Shown here: in pieces, positions 1 to 5,700 of the stretch | Position numbering within the stretch: position 1 is the first letter of the stretch | Layout of the letters: every line of letters begins with the position of its first letter | NCBI GenBank assembly: GCA_900551345.1 | Contig: URVP01000080.1 | Location: 1 to 6,857, forward strand | Length of the DNA stretch: 6,857 nucleotides | From: an uncultured Eubacteriales bacterium | GTDB taxonomy: Bacteria > Bacillota > Clostridia > Monoglobales > UMGS1388 | Direction: 5' to 3' | The notes under the pieces: generated by a model | The model's database searches: none | What the model saw: only the letters and a program-made list of their open reading frames with translations | Told to the model about the DNA's origin: nothing | Position numbers and translations under genes: made by a program

Positions 1-2
1 GT

Positions 3-24
3 CAAAAGCTGATTTAAGCTTTTG
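3..24. repeat. Perfect 8-bp inverted repeat at left edge
   Basis: CAAAAGCT at 3-10 is the exact reverse complement of AGCTTTTG at 17-24, with a 6-base loop. It lies just downstream, in the leftward direction, of the promoter-like sequence at 41-68, so it could fall in the leader or early coding part of a gene beyond the window. The stem is mostly A-T and may be chance. Confidence 0.3.
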
Positions 25-40
25 TTCATCTATTGTGTTT

Positions 41-68
41 ATTATAACATAAGTAGGGCAAAATTCAA
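41..68 (-). promoter_or_regulatory. Candidate sigma-A promoter reading leftward out of the window
   Basis: On the minus strand TTGAAT (63-68) is followed after 16 bases by a perfect TATAAT (41-46). Transcription would start near position 34. An ATG at 29-27 opens a frame (MNKSLNQLL) that is still open at the edge, but it has no ribosome binding site and would be almost leaderless, so the true start probably lies beyond the window. The target gene cannot be identified. Confidence 0.4.
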
Positions 69-139
69 GGTGTTAAAAAATCATTTCTTTATTTTTTACT
101 TATATATCTAAATGATAAAAGACCTCATAAATATGTAAG

Positions 140-167
140 CGGCAAAGCATAGTATAATGCTTTGCCG
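140..167. terminator. Strong stem-loop downstream of the spore protein gene, possible terminator
   Basis: CGGCAAAGCAT (140-150) and ATGCTTTGCCG (157-167) form a perfect 11-bp stem with the loop AGTATA. It lies about 140 bases beyond the stop codon of the spore protein gene, whose transcript is the only identified one that would enter it. Neither side carries a good uridine run: TTAGGTGTTTTCT follows on the plus strand and CTTACATATTTATG on the minus strand. It may therefore be a weak terminator, a processing or stability element, or a dispersed repeat. A much weaker hairpin followed by six T's in the leftward direction sits at 212-230. Confidence 0.4.
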
Positions 168-263
168 TTAGGTGTTTTCTCGTATTGAAACAGACAAGCT
201 GCTTCGATATGAAAAAACTTTAGCTTAAAGACTGATCAAATGAACGATTACAAAATAATAAAA

Positions 264-304
264 TATTAAGCCGATTTGAGACCTGTTAAGGCCGTATCAA
301 GACC
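264..304. repeat. Imperfect tandem repeat (about 20 bp x 2) after the spore protein gene
   Basis: Two adjacent segments, 264-283 and 284-304, share the pattern TTAAG(G)CCG...GAGACC/AAGACC with about 15 of 21 positions matching. They lie immediately 3' of the spore protein stop codon. Apart from this and the two hairpins, I see nothing in the 1-307 stretch: its short plus-strand ATG frames end within about ten codons. Confidence 0.25.
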
Positions 305-307
305 CAT

Positions 308-499
308 TTATTTCATTCTGTTTTCGTAATCCTGAATCATTTTCTTAACCATCATACCGCCTACAGATCCTGCTTCACGGGTAGTGATGTCGCCGTTGTA
401 ACCCTGCTTAAGAGATACGCCGAGTTCACCGGCAACTTCATACTTAAGCTTATCCATTGCACTTTTTGCTTCAGGTACCATAACCTTATTCTTTGCCAC
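308..499 (-). CDS. Alpha/beta-type small acid-soluble spore protein
   Basis: This 63-residue protein has the length and motifs of alpha/beta SASPs. In that family the protein coats forespore DNA, shifts it toward an A-like form and protects it from UV and chemical damage; at germination it is degraded as an amino-acid source. The segment LKYEVAGELGV (18-28) contains the region cut by the germination protease GPR, predicted between E21 and V22. TTREAGSVGG (39-48) matches the second conserved DNA-binding block, with Ala where many Bacillus proteins have Asn before GSVGG. The start codon is GTG (497-499), chosen because AGAGGTGG (514-507) lies 7 bases upstream and the protein then begins MAKNKVMVPEA in the usual way. 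The gene appears monocistronic. Forespore expression through sigma-G is expected for the family, but I could not find a convincing sigma-G promoter. The family assignment is firm; which paralogue it is cannot be said. Confidence 0.95.
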   Translation of the reverse strand: MAKNKVMVPEAKSAMDKLKYEVAGELGVSLKQGYNGDITTREAGSVGGMMVKKMIQDYENRMK

Positions 500-524
500 T
501 GTAATTCCACCTCTTTAATTTATT

Positions 525-560
525 ACGATTTCAATTTATATATTTATCAACTGAAATCGT
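525..560 (-). promoter_or_regulatory. Stem-loop in the leader region of the spore protein gene
   Basis: ACGATTTCAATT (525-536) and AACTGAAATCGT (549-560) form a 12-bp stem, which in minus-strand RNA has one G-U pair, around a 12-base AT-only loop apart from one G/C. It ends 10 bases upstream of the ribosome binding site of the spore protein gene. If transcription starts further upstream it would sit in the 5' untranslated leader; otherwise it would be an operator-like DNA palindrome. The promoter is not resolved: TGTATT-16-CGTACTC, just upstream on the minus strand, is only a weak fit to sigma-G. Confidence 0.45.
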
Positions 561-677
561 TATTATTATTGGCGGAGTACGAAATTATATTACAGGTAAT
601 ACATAGTCTCATTAACAAATTTTGAAATTTTAAAAGAATAAATAGTCTATAATATTATAATGAAAAAAAGCAAGGTT

Positions 678-2618
678 TTATTTTATTATATCGGCAGCTT
701 GTTTCGCCATGCGTAAAAGCTCCATGTCTGTATACAGGTTTGCGATTTTTAGTTCGGGAAGTCCGTGCTGTCGGGTCCCGAAAAAGTCTCCCGGTCCTCT
801 TAATAAAAGGTCTTGCTCAGCAATTTTAAACCCATCAGAAGTTGATGTCATTATAGACATTCGTCTGCATGCAAGGTCAGAGCGGCTTTGTGATATAAGT
901 ATACAATATGATTCGTTTTCTCCTCTGCCCACTCTGCCCCTCAGTTGATGGAGCTGTGCCAGTCCGAACCGTTCTGCATTTTCAATGATCATAAGGGTTG
1001 CATTTGGGACATCGACACCTACTTCGATAACGGTTGTTGACACAAGAATGGGAGTTTTATTCTGAGCAAAATCCCTCATTACCTTTTCTTTATCTTCGGC
1101 TGACATACTGCCGTGAAGAATGCCCACTTTAGTATTTGGAAACACCTCAGCTTTCAGCTTCTCGGCACATTCTGTTACCGATATAAGACTGTCTGAATTT
1201 TCACTTTCCTCTATCAGGGGGCAGACAACATATATTTGATGTCCTTCTTCAACTTGTGTTTTCATAAGATTATTTATTCTTTGGCGGTAATGCTCATCCA
1301 CGCAGTAGGTTTTAATGTCTTTTCTGCCCGGCGGCATACTGTCGATTACAGAAATATCCAAATCCCCATATAGCATCATTGCAAGAGTTCTAGGGATTGG
1401 TGTTGCGCTCATAACAAGAATATGCGGCGATATTCCCTTTCTTTCCAAAGCTTCTCTTTGTTCAACACCGAATCTATGCTGCTCATCTGTTATAACAAGT
1501 GCAAGGTTTTTAAAATCGACTTTTTGTTGAATAAGTGCATGTGTTCCTATAATTATTTTGGCTTTTCCGGTTTTAATTTTTTGATACGCTTCTTTTTTCT
1601 CTTTTTCCTTCATGCTGCCCGTTACAAGACATACATTTTCAAGCACTTTTGAAAGTTTATTGTAATGCTGCACTGCGAGGATTTCGGTAGGAGCCATAAA
1701 AGCCGATTGGTATCCGTTTTCCGCAGCGATTTCCATAGCCGCGGCGGCAATCACTGTTTTTCCGCAGCCAACATCACCTTGCACAAGACGAGACATAGGT
1801 GTTTTGTTTTTTAAATCGTTTTTTATTTCGTTATATACACGGGACTGTGCATCTGTAAGCGTATATGGCAGATTTTTTATATACATGTCTGCTTTTTCGG
1901 ATTTTGTAAGAACTGTACCCGTCTTTTTATTTTGCATGTCACGCAGTCCTTTTATGCCAAGCTGCATTTTTAATAGCTCGTTAAAAGCAAGTCGTTGACG
2001 GGCAGCTTCAAAGTCTTCTGCACTTTCGGGCATATGAATATGTCGGACAGCTTTATTTAACGGATAAAGACCGAATTTTTTTAAAATTTCGTCAGGTACA
2101 TAATCTTTTATCTCGTCTGAAATAAAAATTATTTCTCCAATGGCCTTTTGCACGGCTTTTTGAGTAAGTCCGCTTACAAGGGAATATATGGGGACAATTC
2201 TTCCTGTGTAACGGCATTCTCTGGATTTTTCCACCATAGGCGCAATCATGCATGGTTTGTTTTTATATAGGCTTACTTTTCCAAAAAAAATATACTCATC
2301 AGAGTCTTTAATACTGTTTGTTATATAAGGTTGATTAAACCACATCAGTTTTATTGAGCCGCTTTCATCAACTGCTGACGCCTGCTGAATCGTGCGGCCT
2401 TTGCCAATTCGTGCATTGGTAATTTTTGTTTTTAAACAGGCACATATGCATACTGTTTCTCCTTCTTTAAGATCGGAGATGGGTTTAATTGTACTTCGAT
2501 CCTGTATTGTACGCGGATAATACGAAAGAAGGTCGGCAAAAGTCCTGATTCCCGCACGGGCGAAAATCAGAGCTTTAGCTTTGCCTATTCCTTTAATCTC
2601 AGTTATAGGTCTGTTCAT
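678..2618 (-). CDS. recG: ATP-dependent DNA helicase RecG
   Basis: RecG is a monomeric superfamily 2 translocase that regresses stalled replication forks and migrates Holliday junctions during repair. The 646-residue protein shows the full order: N-terminal IKGIGKAKA (8-16) and LLSYYPR (30-36), the OB-fold wedge domain that splits branched DNA (about 50-130), Walker A GDVGCGKT (281-288), DEQH box (378-381), SATPIPRT (404-411), motif VI QLRGRVGRG (558-566), and the TRG translocation motif region around AEQDLLLRGPGDFFGTRQHG (600-619). The ATG at 2616-2618 is supported by AGAGGG (2630-2625), 6 bases upstream, and by the conserved N-terminus. The protein stops at AADIIK, roughly 25-35 residues earlier than typical RecG proteins. 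The usual neighbours of recG in Firmicutes (asp23/dihydroxyacetone-kinase-like genes upstream, rsmD and coaD downstream) are absent. Oligo-T (GCTTTTTTT, 671-663) follows the stop but without a clear stem. Confidence 0.98.
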   Translation of the reverse strand: MNRPITEIKGIGKAKALIFARAGIRTFADLLSYYPRTIQDRSTIKPISDLKEGETVCICACLKTKITNARIGKGRTIQQASAVDESGSIKLMWFNQPYITNSIKDSDEYIFFGKVSLYKNKPCMIAPMVEKSRECRYTGRIVPIYSLVSGLTQKAVQKAIGEIIFISDEIKDYVPDEILKKFGLYPLNKAVRHIHMPESAEDFEAARQRLAFNELLKMQLGIKGLRDMQNKKTGTVLTKSEKADMYIKNLPYTLTDAQSRVYNEIKNDLKNKTPMSRLVQGDVGCGKTVIAAAAMEIAAENGYQSAFMAPTEILAVQHYNKLSKVLENVCLVTGSMKEKEKKEAYQKIKTGKAKIIIGTHALIQQKVDFKNLALVITDEQHRFGVEQREALERKGISPHILVMSATPIPRTLAMMLYGDLDISVIDSMPPGRKDIKTYCVDEHYRQRINNLMKTQVEEGHQIYVVCPLIEESENSDSLISVTECAEKLKAEVFPNTKVGILHGSMSAEDKEKVMRDFAQNKTPILVSTTVIEVGVDVPNATLMIIENAERFGLAQLHQLRGRVGRGENESYCILISQSRSDLACRRMSIMTSTSDGFKIAEQDLLLRGPGDFFGTRQHGLPELKIANLYTDMELLRMAKQAADIIK

Positions 2619-2641
2619 AACCTGCCCTCTTTAAAAATAAT

Positions 2642-2670
2642 AACATTTGTCAGATATTTTTCATAATATA
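2642..2670 (+). promoter_or_regulatory. Possible sigma-K-like sporulation promoter for the cysteine-rich membrane protein
   Basis: AACA (2642-2645), a 16-base gap and CATAATATA (2662-2670) fit the published sigma-K pattern (mACm, about 16 bases, CATAnnnTA). Transcription would start near 2677, leaving a leader of about 74 bases before the gene at 2751. I found no well-spaced sigma-A promoter for this gene; TTGACA at 2699-2704 has no matching -10. The pattern is short and the DNA is AT-rich, so a chance match is quite possible. Confidence 0.22.
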
Positions 2671-2693
2671 AAATGTATCCTCGTATGATGCAA
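2665..2693 (-). promoter_or_regulatory. Candidate sigma-A promoter of recG
   Basis: On the minus strand TTGCAT (2693-2688) precedes TATATT (2670-2665) with an ideal 17-base spacer. The start would be near 2658, about 40 bases before the recG start codon. The -10 is good and the -35 matches only in TTG. Its -10 overlaps the sigma-K-like element on the other strand. Confidence 0.4.
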
Positions 2694-2750
2694 AACAAAT
2701 TGACAAATTTCGACTTGTATTTTCCCAAATTTAATAAGGGGGAGTAATTT

Positions 2751-3224
2751 ATGTATGATAACAATTGTTTAAGCAGTTCAGAAAGAAATTGCCGGCAGTA
2801 CGGATCTATTTGTATAAAATCATGGTATCTTGTAGTTTTGGCCGCTGTCGTTGCAGGGATTGCAGCATATTCGGCGTTTAATGCAGGATTGTTTACCAAT
2901 GTTCTTGTGGTTCTTTTAGGCGCTTTGGGTATAGTTTTAATTCTTGGTGTGATTCTTGTAGCACTTGTGAATAACTTTCTTACACGACAGCAAAAATTAT
3001 GCTGCTGTGCAAAGCAACGAGCCATTGAATTTGTTATTTGTGCCATTATAACGCTTATAGCAATCTGCCTGTTTTTCGGAGTTGCTTCTATAGCTGCTGT
3101 ACTAATAGCCGTAATTGCAGCTTTTTTTATACTAACGGTATTATTTTTTATAGGATTTTATCATTGTTTTCTTAAATGCCGTTGCGAAGTCTGCGATAAT
3201 GTTCGCAGTCGAAGATGTAACTGA
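2751..3224 (+). CDS. Unrecognised four-helix membrane protein with clustered cysteines
   Basis: I do not recognise this 157-residue protein and assign no function. It has four strongly hydrophobic segments (about 25-43, 48-73, 91-110 and 113-138). Thirteen cysteines fall mostly outside them: C6, C14, C21 before helix 1; C84-C85-C86 between helices 2 and 3; C139, C143, C145, C148, C156 after helix 4. The flanking segments are rich in Arg/Lys (RQQKLCCCAKQR, CDNVRSRRC), which by the positive-inside rule puts both termini and the middle loop on the cytoplasmic face. The C-terminal CxxxCxCxxC arrangement could bind metal or form disulfides, but no named zinc or iron-sulfur motif is evident. The start at 2751 has an excellent RBS, AAGGGGGAG (2736-2744), 6 bases upstream. 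The gene is divergent from recG, single, and closed by the terminator at 3274-3299. An open minus-strand frame covers part of it but has no RBS and an antisense-like composition. Confidence 0.85.
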   Translation: MYDNNCLSSSERNCRQYGSICIKSWYLVVLAAVVAGIAAYSAFNAGLFTNVLVVLLGALGIVLILGVILVALVNNFLTRQQKLCCCAKQRAIEFVICAIITLIAICLFFGVASIAAVLIAVIAAFFILTVLFFIGFYHCFLKCRCEVCDNVRSRRCN

Positions 3225-3273
3225 AGCAAATAATTAATCTGTATTATTTTGCAGTAAATTATCAGTTAATAAT

Positions 3274-3299
3274 AAAAGCCGTATTTTACGGCTTTTTTT
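3274..3299. terminator. Bidirectional intrinsic terminator between convergent genes
   Basis: AAAAGCCGTA (3274-3283) and TACGGCTTTT (3287-3296) form a perfect 10-bp stem with a TTT loop. On the plus strand the G-C core is followed by seven T's, ending the membrane-protein transcript 50 bases after its stop. On the minus strand the stem starts directly after the TAA of the YycI-like gene and is followed by TTTTATTATT. It thus serves both convergent units and marks the end of the YycH/YycI operon. Confidence 0.9.
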
Positions 3300-3687
3300 A
3301 GTTTTCACTCAGTATACTAAGTGTTTCTGCGTCAAATATATATTGTCCCTTGTTTGTAGTTATAATCCATTTCCCCTCATCTAAAACAAGTTCTGTAACT
3401 TCACACGGAGTAATATTTTTCTTTTGCGCCATTGCAGAAAAAGAAACAAGAGCATCTGCGGCGGTTTTATACGCTTTGCCGGTTTTTGATGAACGCTCAA
3501 TTATACGGGGTATTGCTTCGTCCGGCACGGTTATATTATTTTTTTCCAAAAGTGTAATGGTGTTTTCCAAAGTAGTACTGCTCAGCATATCCGTATTTTC
3601 GTTTATTTTAAAATACTGAATTAGAAGATAAGCATCTACTATTATAAAAACAGCAATAAGTATTGATTTTATTCTGCTCCAGTGCAT
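3298..3687 (-). CDS. yycI: Short YycI-like membrane-anchored protein (putative WalK regulator)
   Basis: The start MHWSRIKSILIAVFIIVDAYLL is typical of YycI (WalI), with one transmembrane helix at about 7-26 and the rest outside the membrane. In Bacillus, YycI associates with YycH and the kinase WalK (YycG) and lowers its activity on the cell-wall regulon. Further family-like features are the helix LENTITLLEKNNITVP (40-55) and the C-terminal strand pair around KWIITTNKGQYIFDAETL (106-123). It has only 129 residues, against about 280 in Bacillus, so only one small extracytoplasmic domain is possible. No frameshift remnant follows, because the terminator begins at the stop codon. The ATG at 3685-3687 has AAGGAG (3700-3695) 7 bases upstream. 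It is 27 bases downstream of the yycH-like gene, clearly the same operon. Membership rests on the N-terminus, the size class and the partner gene. The alternative is a PepSY-like anchored protein of unknown role. Confidence 0.68.
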   Translation of the reverse strand: MHWSRIKSILIAVFIIVDAYLLIQYFKINENTDMLSSTTLENTITLLEKNNITVPDEAIPRIIERSSKTGKAYKTAADALVSFSAMAQKKNITPCEVTELVLDEGKWIITTNKGQYIFDAETLSILSEN

Positions 3688-3714
3688 AAAACCGCTCCTT
3701 TATTTGCCGGAAAT

Positions 3715-5124
3715 TTATTCTATAACACCCATGGTATCCCCGTAAGTTATAGCAAGTGTGGAAATCAGAGGTTGTTGCAGGCCGGGCTGAACGGCGTAGC
3801 AAGAAATTGCATGAGTTACGGTATTGTCAATGTTAAGCTGCTCATATGCCGTATCAAAGTTTTCCAGCATTGGCATGGGGTTGTCAGTGATCTCAAGTAC
3901 AGATAGTTTGCAGAAGTTGAACTTTGCACTTACTAATTTGTCACCTTTGAAATAAGCAGTAATTCCGTTTTCACATTTATCGTTTTTAAATATAACGGGT
4001 TTTCCGTTTATCACATAATTAAAGGAGATGACTGTAGTATTGTTATGCTCTGTCATGTTTTCCGCAACACACAGGCTAAGAGGGGTGTCAGGGAATAAAA
4101 GGCTCCATTGCCTTATAACTATTCTCAAAACCGCCTCTATTTTTGCAGAAGTGGTTTCTGCGCTGATTCCTGCTTGATTTTCAACGGCGGTGTATGTAAT
4201 TACACCATTTGGAGAAATTGTTATGGTTGCACTGTTCTCAATATATTTTTGGGTTCCGTCTCCGTCTTGGGATTTTCTGAGTGTGTTTGCTTCAAGTCCA
4301 AACGATTCTACGAGTTTATCGCACAGTTTTTGGTCGGGTTCTTTGCTGAATGGCGGTGATGCAGATACGAGTTTTTCCGGATCTTCAATGCCTACATTTA
4401 CAAGAACAAACGAGGAGAGGTAAAGCCTGTCATTAGAATGTTGTTCATTTGAGGGTGCATCCAGATTTAATTCGTATGCAAAAGCATAATTATCATTCTG
4501 ACGGGCGTAAGCACTTATTATTTTTTGTACTTTATCTCCGTTGCTTTGCACATTAAAACGGTAGATTGCAGAGTTATCACTGCTGCACAGATATATAACT
4601 GCTCCACCGTTCATATTATAGGTCATAACAATATGTGCGAATGCAGGTGCAATTTGTGATATTGTTTCATTTTGCATTCCTCTTGCCCCTGCAATAAATG
4701 CTGTGTCCATGTCATATTCAAATGTTAAAAAAACCGAATTATCCGACAGCACAGCCTTGATTTCTTCAAGCGAAACCGTCGAATATTCGGGTTGTTCGGT
4801 TTTAAACAGGGCATCGACAACACCAAAAGACATTCGGGTAATTATTCCAAACTCCTGTTGGTTGGGTGTAAATACCTCTCTTTTTCCACCGCTGCTTACA
4901 ACAGCTTTGTATGGTACAGCAAGTTGTGCAACAGATTCTTCAATGTTTGTGTTGTCGGCACTTCTGTCAAAAAGTTTGCCTATAACCGGCAAATCTGCCG
5001 CATAACCAAAAAAATTATAGCCGTCCGGCCATAATTTTTTATTAAACCATATTTGTGATGTAAGAAAAAAAGCACAAAGTATTAATGTTGTTAAAATAAG
5101 GTTTTTTAATCTTTCTTTCTTCAT
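3715..5124 (-). CDS. yycH: YycH-like membrane-anchored regulator of the WalK system
   Basis: The protein has 469 residues, close to the roughly 455 of Bacillus YycH, with a short basic N-terminus and one transmembrane helix (about 8-27) that leaves nearly all of it outside the membrane. In Bacillus and relatives YycH (WalH) works with YycI to tune the essential cell-wall sensor kinase WalK. Family-like parts are the N-terminus MKKERLKNLILTTLIL, the extracytoplasmic segment NDRLYLSSFVLVNVG (231-245), and a C-terminal domain with FNYVINGKPVIF (368-379) and a repeated G-x-L-x-x-A-K-F type strand (394-402) like that shared by YycH and YycI. The ATG at 5122-5124 lies 9 bases after the upstream stop codon; its RBS (GGAGA) overlaps the end of that gene, suggesting translational coupling. 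No walR, walK or yycJ gene is adjacent, which is unusual. Overall similarity to YycH is by pattern, not by alignment. Confidence 0.72.
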   Translation of the reverse strand: MKKERLKNLILTTLILCAFFLTSQIWFNKKLWPDGYNFFGYAADLPVIGKLFDRSADNTNIEESVAQLAVPYKAVVSSGGKREVFTPNQQEFGIITRMSFGVVDALFKTEQPEYSTVSLEEIKAVLSDNSVFLTFEYDMDTAFIAGARGMQNETISQIAPAFAHIVMTYNMNGGAVIYLCSSDNSAIYRFNVQSNGDKVQKIISAYARQNDNYAFAYELNLDAPSNEQHSNDRLYLSSFVLVNVGIEDPEKLVSASPPFSKEPDQKLCDKLVESFGLEANTLRKSQDGDGTQKYIENSATITISPNGVITYTAVENQAGISAETTSAKIEAVLRIVIRQWSLLFPDTPLSLCVAENMTEHNNTTVISFNYVINGKPVIFKNDKCENGITAYFKGDKLVSAKFNFCKLSVLEITDNPMPMLENFDTAYEQLNIDNTVTHAISCYAVQPGLQQPLISTLAITYGDTMGVIE

Positions 5125-5133
5125 AACCTAAAT

Positions 5134-5613
5134 CTATCTCCGGCTTGTTATAAGAGGAAGCTGTGAGAAGTTTACGGATATACCTTGAAGGCTGTTTGTT
5201 TGATAAGTAAGCTGGAATGAACAAATCTGGTATGAACCGTCCGTATTTTCTGCTCTTGCAACGAAGAAGTTATCTCCGTAAGTCAGAGGAATGGTAGCCC
5301 AGAAAAGTCCTGATGAACCAACAGTAATTGTCTTATCCTTTCCACCGCTTTTCATTTTTGCATATGCACCTATGCCGGAAGAATATTTATACAGTGTTAC
5401 TTTGACTCCGCTTTTTCCGGTGCCTGAAAAATAATATCCCTGGTCATAAGAAAAATCCTTATCTTTATCCGGTCGTGTTATTGTAATAAGATTTGAAACA
5501 TTGCCCTTATCTCCCATGCTCACATATTCAGGAGCACTTGCAAATGCCGCAACCGAAAGAAGCAGGCATGCTGCAACGGTAAGCAGACACACTTTTATTA
5601 TTAAATTCCGCAT
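5134..5613 (-). CDS. Secreted Ig-like domain protein, first gene of the yycHI-like operon
   Basis: The 159-residue product starts with a signal peptide: MRNLIIK, hydrophobic core to about residue 22, and probable cleavage after A25 (AFA/S) or A27. A VAAC sequence at 13-16 resembles a lipobox, but the hydrophobic stretch continues beyond it, so signal peptidase I is more likely. Residues about 42-138 fit a bacterial Ig-like beta sandwich of the glucodextranase-domain-B type: YFSGTGKSGVKVTLY (61-75), then GSSGLFWATIPLTYGDNFFVARA (99-121, G-x-F...L-x-x-G-x-N-x-x-x-x-x-A pattern). No catalytic motif is visible; such domains usually bind or space. The start has a near-perfect RBS, ACCTCC on the plus strand at 5621-5626, 7 bases away, and a strong promoter 46 bases upstream. 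It is 9 bases from the yycH-like gene, so a shared pathway at the cell surface is likely. The exact role is unknown. Confidence 0.85.
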   Translation of the reverse strand: MRNLIIKVCLLTVAACLLLSVAAFASAPEYVSMGDKGNVSNLITITRPDKDKDFSYDQGYYFSGTGKSGVKVTLYKYSSGIGAYAKMKSGGKDKTITVGSSGLFWATIPLTYGDNFFVARAENTDGSYQICSFQLTYQTNSLQGISVNFSQLPLITSRR

Positions 5614-5659
5614 AGCCTACACCTCCATAGCTGTATCAAAATTCCATTTTCATATCGAT

Positions 5660-5688
5660 AGTATAGCATACTGTTTATTGTTTGTCAA
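5660..5688 (-). promoter_or_regulatory. Strong sigma-A promoter of the Ig-like/yycH/yycI operon
   Basis: On the minus strand a perfect TTGACA (5688-5683) is separated by exactly 17 bases from TATACT (5665-5660). Transcription would start near 5653, giving a leader of about 40 bases with a GGAGGT ribosome binding site. This makes the operon independent of the aldo/keto reductase gene, whose stop codon lies only 13 bases upstream of the -35. Confidence 0.85.
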
Positions 5689-5696
5689 TTAACAGT
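5670..5696. promoter_or_regulatory. 27-bp inverted repeat over the -35 box, probable operator
   Basis: ACTGTTTATTG (5670-5680) and CAATTAACAGT (5686-5696) are reverse complements at 10 of 11 positions around a 5-base centre. The repeat covers the whole -35 hexamer and half of the spacer, a usual place for a repressor to block polymerase. It has only three G-C pairs per arm and no T run after it, so it is unlikely to be a terminator for the reductase gene. On the plus strand TGTTTA-N5-TGTCAA (5672-5688) also resembles the WalR direct-repeat box with one mismatch per half. Confidence 0.5.
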
Positions 5697-5700
5697 TGTG

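Noticed and set aside
560..605. Possible sigma-G promoter for the spore protein gene (TGTATT-16-CGTACTC, minus strand)
   Set aside because: Both elements miss important consensus bases and the spacing is short, so I do not call it although sigma-G control is expected for this family.
648..659. Perfect 12-bp palindrome TATAATATTATA downstream of recG
   Set aside because: It consists only of A and T in very AT-rich DNA. It contains TATAAT in both directions but no properly spaced -35 and no gene start to serve.
2699..2704. Perfect TTGACA upstream of the cysteine-rich membrane protein
   Set aside because: No -10-like hexamer occurs 16-18 bases downstream (the sequence there is TCCCAA), so it does not form a sigma-A promoter.
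2615..3046. Minus-strand open frame of 143 codons overlapping the start of recG by 4 bases
   Set aside because: It lies antisense to the membrane-protein gene, has no RBS before its ATG, and its Thr/Ala/Arg-rich composition is what the complement of hydrophobic codons gives. The plus-strand frame has an excellent RBS and four clear membrane helices.
4108..5034. Several plus-strand open frames of 77-100 codons within the yycH-like gene
   Set aside because: They are antisense shadows without recognisable domains or good ribosome binding sites, and the minus-strand gene explains the whole region.
5042..5224. Minus-strand 60-codon frame across the Ig-like/yycH junction
   Set aside because: It runs in another frame through the ends of two well-supported genes and has no RBS or recognisable sequence.
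5566..5577. VAAC resembling a lipobox in the secreted Ig-like protein
   Set aside because: The hydrophobic core continues for about ten residues after the cysteine and ends in a better signal peptidase I site (AFA/S), so lipid attachment is unlikely.
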